From an uncultured Hyphomonadaceae bacterium (GTDB taxonomy: Bacteria > Pseudomonadota > Alphaproteobacteria > Caulobacterales > Hyphomonadaceae): a stretch of 64,000 bases of DNA. Under the pieces are notes generated by a model, which was not told where the DNA came from, did not search any database, and saw only the letters and a program-made list of their open reading frames with translations. The DNA lies in NCBI GenBank assembly GCA_913057945.1, contig CAJXOF010000009.1, positions 62,001-126,000 of the forward strand, written 5' to 3'. Positions 18,805-27,013 of this stretch are shown piece after piece. The position numbers and the translations under genes are program-made. Positions within the stretch are counted from its first letter, which is position 1. Every line of letters begins with the position of its first letter.

Positions 18805-18811
18805 GTCAGGA

Positions 18812-19276
18812 TCAGGTGCAATCGGCGAGATCGGATAACACCGCATCCGTCTCGAAGATGCCGGCATCAGGTGCGATGGGCGGAGCGCGCAGCAATTCGA
18901 TCTCCGCCCGCGCCACGAATTCTTCCTCTACCTCCGTGATCGAATAGGCGAAATAGGTCAGGTAGTAGGGCGAATGGCATGGATCGGGCACGATGATCTC
19001 TTCAATCTCCGTTTGCAGACCCGCTACCCGAAACGCGGGGGCGCTTGCCCGGTCGGCAATCTCGGCCGCACGATACAGCAGGTAGCGCTCCACATCCTCC
19101 CGGGCGGTCCACATATTGCCGTGAAAGGTGACTTCGACCCGGTCCTCGGACAGGACGCGATCGCTGTATCCGTACCCATCCATGGCCGCCTGGTACGGTG
19201 TCGGAGTCGCGCATGCGCTTGCCGCCAGGAAGATAGCCCCTAGTGCAAGCTGGCGAACTGCTCTTTCGATCCGCAT
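18812..19276 (-). CDS. Lipoprotein of CC0125/CC1285 type, copy 2
   Basis: 154 residues; signal peptide with lipobox LAASAC, then ATPTPYQAAMDGYGYSD and the shared core VEVTFHGNMWTAREDVERY with LLYRAAEIA. It lacks the tyrosine-rich insert of copy 3. It lies 117 bases downstream of the BON-domain gene on the same strand and may be read from that promoter; only a half-site TTGAT (19302-19306) is visible directly upstream. Function unknown; the conserved core suggests a small soluble fold facing the periplasm. Confidence 0.7.
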   Translation of the reverse strand: MRIERAVRQLALGAIFLAASACATPTPYQAAMDGYGYSDRVLSEDRVEVTFHGNMWTAREDVERYLLYRAAEIADRASAPAFRVAGLQTEIEEIIVPDPCHSPYYLTYFAYSITEVEEEFVARAEIELLRAPPIAPDAGIFETDAVLSDLADCT

Positions 19277-19393
19277 TCGAAACTCCTCTCATACACCCTT
19301 ATTGATCTATGCACGCCCAGTCCTGGTCGCGCACGCAACCACTCAGGGCCGCCCTGTATTTGGCAGCCCCGAAACATATGAACCAAATCTGTG

Positions 19394-20041
19394 TCAGCCC
19401 AGACGCAAACGGTCTTCGACCATTGTGACGCCTGGTGCGGCCCATGCGGCCTGTTCAGCCACTTCCCGGTCGTGCCAGGCGTCAATCGATCCATCCAGGG
19501 TGACCTTGCCATCCACCACCGAGACGCGGATGCCCTTGGCTTCGGTTTCAGCATGGCGCACCAATGCCTTCTCGATCCGGTCCTTGATATCATTGGGCGT
19601 TGCACGCTTCTGGACCATGATCGAATTGGAAACGCCCCGCACACCCGGCAGACTCGCGACACGCCACTTCGCAGCGTCGCGCTGGTAGTTCCAGTCCACT
19701 CCGCCGGACAGCGTTACCCATCCATTCTGCACGCGCACCTGAACCTTGCCGTCGGGCACGGAGACGTCCCAATCGAGCACATCCGCCGCCTTGCGGGCAA
19801 TCTCGTCATCATCTGTCTTCGGCCGACCGGAAAGGCGCACTTCGATCTCCTGCGCAATCGCGCGAACCCCCTTCACGCGCTTGGCTGCATCCTCGGCCGC
19901 GAGTTTTTCCGCAAAGGAGGACACGTGGCCCATCAGCGTGACCACGCCATCTTCCACCGCAACGCCGATATCCGCCGCATCAATACGCGGCTCCCATTCC
20001 AGTTCGTCTTCAACGAATCCCTTGAGAGTCAAATCATCCAT
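19394..20041 (-). CDS. Triple BON-domain protein
   Basis: 215 residues made of three consecutive BON domains (about 4-70, 75-145 and 150-215), each with the pattern I-x-V-x(V/D)GxVTLxG followed by an alanine-rich helix and GVxx(V/I). BON domains are thought to bind membranes or phospholipids and usually occur in periplasmic OsmY-like proteins. No signal peptide is visible here, so this one would be cytoplasmic unless the start is wrong. A FNR/FixK box lies 75 bases upstream. Confidence 0.82.
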   Translation of the reverse strand: MDDLTLKGFVEDELEWEPRIDAADIGVAVEDGVVTLMGHVSSFAEKLAAEDAAKRVKGVRAIAQEIEVRLSGRPKTDDDEIARKAADVLDWDVSVPDGKVQVRVQNGWVTLSGGVDWNYQRDAAKWRVASLPGVRGVSNSIMVQKRATPNDIKDRIEKALVRHAETEAKGIRVSVVDGKVTLDGSIDAWHDREVAEQAAWAAPGVTMVEDRLRLG

Positions 20042-20115
20042 TTCAAACTCCTTTCTTGTCTGGCGCAGCCTTGTCTCGCGCGAATTGAATTTCGCCTGTT
20101 TGGGGAAGCAGGTCC

Positions 20116-20129
20116 TTGACCGGCATCAA
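20116..20129. promoter_or_regulatory. FNR/FixK box upstream of the BON gene
   Basis: TTGACcggcATCAA matches the consensus. It is about 75 bases from the BON-domain start on the minus strand and about 50 bases before the remnant of an HPF-like gene on the plus strand, so it may once have served both. The identical 14 bases recur at 21010-21023. Confidence 0.78.
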
Positions 20130-20172
20130 GCAGCCGAGAAAAGCTCCCGTATCGGTTGCGGCAAAGCGTGTG

Positions 20173-20380
20173 GCGCCTGAAATCTCGTTCCGGTCATTCC
20201 AACCAAGCGACCGCGTCCGTACCCGGATCGACAAGGAAGTCGAAACACTGGAAGCGCAAATACCAGCGGCTCGCCAAAGTCGCGCGCGCGCAATACTTCG
20301 GCAAACCGCTGGCCTGCATCCTTGCGGTCCCTGAATTAAAACTGCGGCATGCAGTGTCTCCCTGCCAGTGGGCTGACCCT
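20173..20380 (+). pseudogene. Remnant of an HPF/RaiA-type ribosome hibernation gene
   Basis: One frame from GTG 20170 reads MAPEISFRSFQPSDRVRTR then IDKEVETLE, resembling the N-terminus of the HPF/RaiA-type proteins found in low-oxygen islands. The resemblance then stops. In another frame QYFGKPLACILAVPELKLRH resembles the following YYxRIxxCRVxVExP segment. A frameshift and truncation would explain this; the remaining two-thirds of the gene is absent. It follows the FNR/FixK box at 20116-20129. The similarity is judged by eye and could be chance; otherwise this 430-base gap between the BON gene and lipoprotein 3 holds nothing coding. Confidence 0.4.
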
Positions 20381-20402
20381 AGGCCCTGACCGGAAGAACC
20401 AA

Positions 20403-20416
20403 TTGAGCGATATCAA
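20403..20416 (+). promoter_or_regulatory. Near-consensus FNR/FixK box upstream of third lipoprotein gene
   Basis: TTGAGcgatATCAA has one mismatch (G for T/C at position 5) to the consensus and lies about 60 bases before the lipoprotein GTG start at 20472. Confidence 0.6.
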
Positions 20417-20471
20417 AGCGCGCGCCTAAGGGGGCGGCACATTTGGAAAATTCCATCACAAGGAGGCTTTC

Positions 20472-20996
20472 GTGTCCCGTTTCAATTTTGCCTTTGTAGC
20501 CGCTGCACTCGTTCTCGGCGCGTGCGCCACGTCTACGCCCTACGCGCCAATGGACGGTCGCTACGGATATGCCGAACAGCGCATCGAGACCAATCGCTAC
20601 CGTGTCGTCTTCCACGGGAATAGCTCCACCTCGCGCGAAACCGTCGAGGCCTTTCTCCTCTATCGTGCGGCGGAACTGACTCTGGAAAACGGGTTCGACT
20701 ATTTCCTTGTTGTGGAGCGAGACACAGACGTCACCCGCACCTACACGTCTACCGGACCTGAACGGTCCGTCTACGGCTATTACCGGCAGGGCTATCACCG
20801 GTTCCCCTACTATGCCTATGGATATCCCTGGTCCTATGACGCAACCGTGCGCGAGCACCGCAGGTTCGAAGCCAACGCCTACATCCTCATGCGTCAGGGC
20901 GAGAAGCCGAAGAGAGATGTTCGGGCCTTCGATGCCCGCGACGTCATCGAGAACCTTCGACCGCGTGTCCAGAAAAGCCTCACCCCCGCTAGCTAA
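20472..20996 (+). CDS. Lipoprotein of CC0125/CC1285 type, copy 3
   Basis: 174 residues starting at GTG 20472, with AGGAGG five bases upstream. The signal peptide ends in lipobox LGAC. The mature part begins ATSTPYAPMDGRYGYAE and has the shared core VVFHGNSSTSRETVEAF and LLYRAAEL. It adds a Tyr/Gly-rich stretch (about 115-140, YGYYRQGYHRFPYYAYGYP) absent from copies 1 and 2. Function unknown. It follows a near-consensus FNR/FixK box. Confidence 0.72.
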   Translation: MSRFNFAFVAAALVLGACATSTPYAPMDGRYGYAEQRIETNRYRVVFHGNSSTSRETVEAFLLYRAAELTLENGFDYFLVVERDTDVTRTYTSTGPERSVYGYYRQGYHRFPYYAYGYPWSYDATVREHRRFEANAYILMRQGEKPKRDVRAFDARDVIENLRPRVQKSLTPAS

Positions 20997-21009
20997 TCCT
21001 GCCCCTGCC

Positions 21010-21023
21010 TTGACCGGCATCAA
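21010..21023 (+). promoter_or_regulatory. FNR/FixK box upstream of host-attachment-family gene
   Basis: TTGACcggcATCAA, identical to the site at 20116-20129, lies between the lipoprotein 3 stop and the start at 21077, centred about 60 bases before the latter. Confidence 0.78.
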
Positions 21024-21076
21024 TCCGTCAGACTGGCCACGCGTCATGCTGGACGATCACATAGGGAGACAAACAC

Positions 21077-21514
21077 ATGCACCTGCCAACCGGAACATTC
21101 GTCTTGGTCAGCGATGGGGCAAAAGCCCTTCTACTTGAAAACAAGGGAGACAATGACTTGCTGGACCTGAGAGTGGTTCAGGTCATCGAGCAAGACAATC
21201 CCCCGGCCCGTGAACAGGCAAGCGACCGGGCAGGTCGGTTCACGACGCCATCCGGCGGAAAGGCCGCCACAGAACAGACCGACTGGCATGATGTCGGCGA
21301 GGAGCGCTTCCTGTCATCTGTGGCAGACGCCACGCTGAAAGTGGTGAGCCAATCCACCCCGGCCAACCTCGTTATTGCTGCCGATCCCCGATCTCTTGGG
21401 AAGCTGCGGCCCATGCTGATGGATTCAGGGTCGATCTCGGTGGTCGCCGAACTCAATCGCGATCTTGCCCACCAGACGATTCCGCAGATCGAGGAAGCAA
21501 TCTCTGGCGCTTGA
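21077..21514 (+). CDS. Host attachment-family protein
   Basis: 145 residues. The N-terminus TFVLVSDGAKALLLENKGD and the Pro/Arg-rich middle (PPAREQASDRAGRF, then HDVGEERFLSSVA) followed by LVIAADPRSLGKLRPML fit the small family annotated as 'host attachment protein', related to archaeal release-factor-like (baeRF) domains. Despite the name, no plant or host role is proven. GGGAGA is upstream of the start and a FNR/FixK box precedes it; it is the last recognised gene of the low-oxygen island. Confidence 0.7.
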   Translation: MHLPTGTFVLVSDGAKALLLENKGDNDLLDLRVVQVIEQDNPPAREQASDRAGRFTTPSGGKAATEQTDWHDVGEERFLSSVADATLKVVSQSTPANLVIAADPRSLGKLRPMLMDSGSISVVAELNRDLAHQTIPQIEEAISGA

Positions 21515-21685
21515 AATGGGCGCCAGGGAGATGGCTTGGGTGCTGGAACGGTCGAGGCTTACCCGGCCAAAATTGCGTTCCGCTCCCCCGCCCCGAAGCC
21601 TGTATCTCAGCAACCTGTCTGTAGCCGGGACGTCGTCAATTTCGTGTCTGTGTCCTAAACGCTTTAAGTAGGCGCCGTATAGCGG

Positions 21686-23959
21686 CTAGGCTGAAACGTC
21701 GTTTCGCCGTGGCGGTTTCAGGCCAACCCCCAATTTCTCAATCGGGCCGGGCCTGCCGAACAGATAGCCTTGCACCTCCCCGAAGCCGGCAAGATTCACG
21801 AAGCGGAACTGCTCCTCGGTTTCGACCCCTTCTGCAATCACATTGATGTTCAACACCCGGCTCATACCGGACAGGATACCCAGGATCTGACGTGCCCGGT
21901 CGCTCTCCTCAGCACGCACAAAGAAGGAGCGGTCGATCTTCACCCGGTCCACAGGCAGGTGTTCCAGACGACTGAGCGATGAATTACCGGTTCCAAAATC
22001 ATCCAGTGCGATCGTGACACCCATTTCACGTATGGTCTCGATCACTTCGCATGAAGCTTCGATATTTTTCAGGACCCCACGTTCGGTAATCTCGAGTTCC
22101 AGCAGGCTGGACGGGAAGCCAGTGACTTCAAGCATCTCTGCCACGGATTCCGCGAAGCCATGAGACAACAGCTCATTGGGCGAGACATTCACGCTGAGGC
22201 GTATTTCTTCACCGGTTCTGGACATCCATCCCAGAACATCCTCACACGCTTGGCGCTGCACAAACTGTCCGAAGGCGATGATGTGACGGCTTGCTTCCGC
22301 GATCTCGATAAATTCGGATGGGCTGATCGGCCCATATTTCGGGTGGCTCCACCGCGCCAGCGCCTCGACGCCGACCAAGCGGCAATCCGATACGCGCACA
22401 ATTGGCTGATAGTGCAGGCTGATCTCGCCCTTATCAATGGCTGAAATGAGCTCCCGGTGAATGGACACGCGGCGTTCAAGGCGTTCACGGACATCCGCAT
22501 CCGGAACAACACAGGAATCGCCCCCTTTGGACTTGGCTTCATAGACGGCCGCATCGGCCTGTTCCAGAACGTCCTCGATTCCTTCGCCACACGTCCCGAT
22601 GGCCGCACCAATCGATGCCGTCAGATCGATCAGGCGCCCATCATATGAAATGGGAGCCGAGACCAGAGACCGTATCCGTCCCGCAAGAGCGGCAACTTCA
22701 GGCAATTGCGCAGATCGGTTGAGGACACAGCAGAATTCGTCGCCTCCGATCCGAAAGACACGCACCGCATCATCTTCTTCGGCCAGGCGCTTGAAACGCT
22801 CGCCCAGTTCGATCAGGGCCGCATCACCGCCGCTGTGCCCGTGGCGATCATTCAACTCCTTGAACTTGTCGAGGTCGATATAGAGAATGCTCAAAAGGGC
22901 CGGTTCGTTTTCGGTCTTGCGGACCTCGACCAAAGAATTGAAAGCATGACGGTTCTCGAGCCCGGTCAAAAGGTCAGTCGTTGCCTGTTGCTTCAGCTTC
23001 TGTTCGAATTTTTCGCGTATGCTGATGTCATGCGCAATGCCATGATATCCGAGGTACTCACCCGTCTCGGAGTACTGCGGTCGCCCGCTGAACTCCACCC
23101 GGCAATTGACCCCATCCGCACGCAAAACGCCCTTGATCCGGGAAAATGGTTGCTGGTTCTGGAGCGCAATATTGAATGCGTCTTCGTCGGTCTCCCATCC
23201 GATCAGCACATCACGCCACTGACGGCCGAGGGCATCACCCTTGCCGAAATAGTGGACGATCTTGCCTGTCGGATCGACTGCCAAGTGCCAGTCTGACGAC
23301 ATTTCCGCATAGGAGGTCGACCGGCTGCGATGCATGTTCTCGCGCTGGGCCAACTCTTTCAGCGTGACATAGACATTGCGGCCGAGTTGTTTTGGCAAGA
23401 CCGCAGCCACACAACAGGCGAGCGCAACCAGGCTGAGCGCGATGGCCGACAACAGGGTGTCATCCATACCATTCACGACCAGTTCAAGACGACCGGCAGG
23501 CCCCATATACCAATTGATGAATCCAACCAGGATAGCTGTGTAGAGAAAGCTCATCCACATCGTCGTGAACAGGCCCCAGATGATTGGCGTGATGCTCAAT
23601 AGCAGCATGCCCTCAAAGATTCCCTGATTGTCCATGACGAGCATGGCCAGCAGATTGACCGGGACACTGACACATAACAGAAAGCCCTGCAGGAGCATTC
23701 GTTGACGCATGAAAGCCAGCGTGGCCGCGCTGGCCACTGCGAGGAGCGTGAAGACGTCAATCAGCGTGCCTATATCGACGGTATACTGGCCGAAAGATGC
23801 GAGACTGGCGATGGTAGCGGACATGGTAACCAGCACCATGACAGAGCAATAGAAAATGACTGAATGCTGCAAGCGGTCCGGGCTTGGGATCGAGTCAGAA
23901 AGGTTGTCGAGCGAACTGGCCCAGGAAGGATGTCCGGATTTTTCTGAGTGACGGGTCAT
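21686..23959 (-). CDS. Membrane GGDEF-EAL cyclic-di-GMP protein with PAS domain
   Basis: 757 residues. Five or six hydrophobic segments (about 35-200) are followed by a PAS domain (about 225-325, ending YHGIAHDISIREKFEQ), a GGDEF domain (about 335-490) and an EAL domain (about 500-745). The cyclase motif RIGGDEF is intact, and so is the phosphodiesterase set, with EAL in GVEALARW, ITERG, DDFGTG and EGVETEE. It may therefore make or break cyclic-di-GMP, with the PAS/membrane part sensing an unknown signal. It stands alone, with gaps on both sides, and no FNR box was found upstream. Confidence 0.92.
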   Translation of the reverse strand: MTRHSEKSGHPSWASSLDNLSDSIPSPDRLQHSVIFYCSVMVLVTMSATIASLASFGQYTVDIGTLIDVFTLLAVASAATLAFMRQRMLLQGFLLCVSVPVNLLAMLVMDNQGIFEGMLLLSITPIIWGLFTTMWMSFLYTAILVGFINWYMGPAGRLELVVNGMDDTLLSAIALSLVALACCVAAVLPKQLGRNVYVTLKELAQRENMHRSRSTSYAEMSSDWHLAVDPTGKIVHYFGKGDALGRQWRDVLIGWETDEDAFNIALQNQQPFSRIKGVLRADGVNCRVEFSGRPQYSETGEYLGYHGIAHDISIREKFEQKLKQQATTDLLTGLENRHAFNSLVEVRKTENEPALLSILYIDLDKFKELNDRHGHSGGDAALIELGERFKRLAEEDDAVRVFRIGGDEFCCVLNRSAQLPEVAALAGRIRSLVSAPISYDGRLIDLTASIGAAIGTCGEGIEDVLEQADAAVYEAKSKGGDSCVVPDADVRERLERRVSIHRELISAIDKGEISLHYQPIVRVSDCRLVGVEALARWSHPKYGPISPSEFIEIAEASRHIIAFGQFVQRQACEDVLGWMSRTGEEIRLSVNVSPNELLSHGFAESVAEMLEVTGFPSSLLELEITERGVLKNIEASCEVIETIREMGVTIALDDFGTGNSSLSRLEHLPVDRVKIDRSFFVRAEESDRARQILGILSGMSRVLNINVIAEGVETEEQFRFVNLAGFGEVQGYLFGRPGPIEKLGVGLKPPRRNDVSA

Positions 23960-24248
23960 GGGTTTCCTCGGCGCGCAGGATTAACCCTAGCGCGCGCCGG
24001 TTAGCCCACCGCAAAAACCAGCCTGCAATATCCGCCCAATCCATTAGGCTTCGATTAGGATTTCCGCAAGAATGGCCAATGGCGGAAAGGAAGTCCTTAC
24101 TCCGTCATGCCGGGGCATCGTAAATGCCTGTTTAGTATCAATAATTAAATTCGTGCGCAGAAGTTTGTGGAGCACTTTTCATCGTATTTCACATGAATGA
24201 TGTGCCAACACTTTATTGCCTTGATCAGACTACAGACCTCCGCGTTAA
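23960..24248. other. Intergenic region with inverted repeat
   Basis: About 290 bases without a gene. TTTCCGC (24061-24067) and GCGGAAA (24082-24088) form an inverted repeat around a TGGCCA palindrome. The part next to the nitronate monooxygenase gene is AT-rich. No promoter is called. Confidence 0.4.
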
Positions 24249-25250
<1,002 letters not shown>

Positions 25251-26849
25251 CTAGTTCACGGCCCTGTCTTTACCGCCCCAATAAGGCTCTCGAAGTTGCC
25301 GCTTCAATATCTTCCCCGACGCATTGCGGGGAAGACCCTCGACAAAGTCAACGCTTTTGGGAGCTTTGAACGCGGCAATCCTCGTGCGCGCAAAAGACAG
25401 GATGGAGTCTGGATCCGACGCCGCGCCGGGTTTCAGCGCCACAACAGCCTTTACCGCCTCCCCCCATTTCTCATCCGGGACGCCAATTACCGCCACTTCG
25501 GCGACGTCCGGATGTCCGTAAACAGCATTCTCGACTTCAGCTGGATAGATATTCTCCCCGCCCGAAATGATCATGTCTTTCACTCGATCATGGATGTAGA
25601 GATAGCCGTCCTCGTCAAGGTATCCCGCGTCTCCTGTATAAAGCCATCCGTCCGCTGTGATCGTTTTTTGCGTCGCCTCATCCAAGTTCCAGTAGCCTTT
25701 CATATTGGCGCGGGACCGGGTCACCACCTCGCCCACCTGATGGGGCAGAAGCACATTCCCGTCATTATCTTCTATGCGGATCTCTACCCCTGGCATGGGG
25801 ATACCTGCCGCCCGCATCCGCACATTCCCATCCGGGTCATGATCCTCCGGTGGCAAGTAGATAATGGTTCCGCATGTTTCGGTCATGCCGTATTGCTGGC
25901 AAAATCCACAGCCAAAGACTTCCATACATTCCCGTAATAGGTCCAGAGGTATGGGTGAGGCTCCGTATAAGATGTATTTCAAGCGGGAGTAATCCACGCT
26001 TCTGGCATTGGGCTGCTTTACCACAATCTGCAAGGCCGCGGGCACCATGAACATTTTCGAAATGCCGTCCTGCTCAATATAATCAAGCACACGGAACGGG
26101 TCGAATTCCCGTGCCACAATTCCTTTCGCCCCATTGAACAATCCCACAATCCCCCAGCCAGTGCCGCCAATATGGCCTACTGGCATGGCGACGAGACTGA
26201 CATCGTCAGGCCCCCACTCATTCCAGGGTAGGTGTGCTTCCACGGATTCCCGGCGACCGCCGAGGAGATTTTCATGGCTGAGCATGGCGCCCTTTGGCCT
26301 GCCTGTGGTCCCCGACGTATACAATTGAAGTGCGACGTCGCCCGGCGCTATTGAGACGCCCGGATCCTCGTCACTTTGGCTATCCCTCCAACTCACGAAC
26401 CCATCGGGTCCGGCTCCTTCGATGTAGATGATTTGTGGAGGATGCTCCAGCTCAGCAAGCGCTGCCCTGGCCTGGTCGGCAACTTCAGGCCCAACGAACA
26501 CCAGCGATCCCTTACCATCCCCGATAATATAGGCCATCTCTGCTGGGGCGAGACGCCACCCTATCGGGAGGGTTACACCGCCCATTTTGGCAGCGCCGAA
26601 CAGGAGTTCGAAATAATAATCACTGTTCTTACCGATATAAGCGATCCGCTCGCCGGGCTTCACACCAGAGGCTGCCAGCGCATTTGCAACTTTGTTCGTC
26701 AGGAGATCAAAATCCCGAAAGGTGGTCTCCCGTCCCTCAAAGCTGAGGGCGATTGCATCGGGGCGCTCACGGGCATGAAAACGCGCTATGTCACCCAATG
26801 TGGGCATCTGGTCGAAATCCGCGCTCGTCAGGGCACCCGTATTACTCAT
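25251..26849 (-). CDS. Acyl-CoA synthetase (AMP-forming)
   Basis: 532 residues of the ANL superfamily. It has P-loop YTSGTTGRPKG, the adenine/substrate motif QYGMTETCG, YTGDAGYLDEDGYLYI, the hinge DRVKDMIISGGENIYP and the catalytic Lys in NASGKILKRQL. It activates a carboxylic acid to its CoA thioester. Chain-length preference cannot be told. It precedes the nitronate-monooxygenase-like gene and is separated from the upstream TonB receptor by a hairpin terminator (26968-26997), so it may have its own promoter. Confidence 0.9.
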   Translation of the reverse strand: MSNTGALTSADFDQMPTLGDIARFHARERPDAIALSFEGRETTFRDFDLLTNKVANALAASGVKPGERIAYIGKNSDYYFELLFGAAKMGGVTLPIGWRLAPAEMAYIIGDGKGSLVFVGPEVADQARAALAELEHPPQIIYIEGAGPDGFVSWRDSQSDEDPGVSIAPGDVALQLYTSGTTGRPKGAMLSHENLLGGRRESVEAHLPWNEWGPDDVSLVAMPVGHIGGTGWGIVGLFNGAKGIVAREFDPFRVLDYIEQDGISKMFMVPAALQIVVKQPNARSVDYSRLKYILYGASPIPLDLLRECMEVFGCGFCQQYGMTETCGTIIYLPPEDHDPDGNVRMRAAGIPMPGVEIRIEDNDGNVLLPHQVGEVVTRSRANMKGYWNLDEATQKTITADGWLYTGDAGYLDEDGYLYIHDRVKDMIISGGENIYPAEVENAVYGHPDVAEVAVIGVPDEKWGEAVKAVVALKPGAASDPDSILSFARTRIAAFKAPKSVDFVEGLPRNASGKILKRQLREPYWGGKDRAVN

Positions 26850-26967
26850 TTACAATCTCCCGATAGTCCTATTTGGCGAGCCTGATTTCACAGGGCCTCA
26901 CCGATTTATCTTGTACAAACCGGCCGGGGCTCATCCGTCGCACCCCTGACATCGCCCTGAAATAAAG

Positions 26968-26997
26968 GCTGCGCCTCCAGAAACATGGAGGCGCAGC
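26968..26997 (-). terminator. Hairpin terminator after TonB receptor gene
   Basis: A perfect 12-base-pair stem (26968-26979 with 26986-26997) and a six-base loop lie 17 bases past the receptor stop. On the minus strand the stem is followed by CTTTATTTC, a partly T-rich run. It should end or attenuate transcription before the acyl-CoA ligase. Confidence 0.75.
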
Positions 26998-27013
26998 GAG
27001 TTTCAGGAGGAGC

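Noticed and set aside
19302..19315. FNR-type box in front of lipoprotein copy 2
   Set aside because: Only the left half-site (TTGAT) is present; the right half reads GCACG instead of RTCAA.
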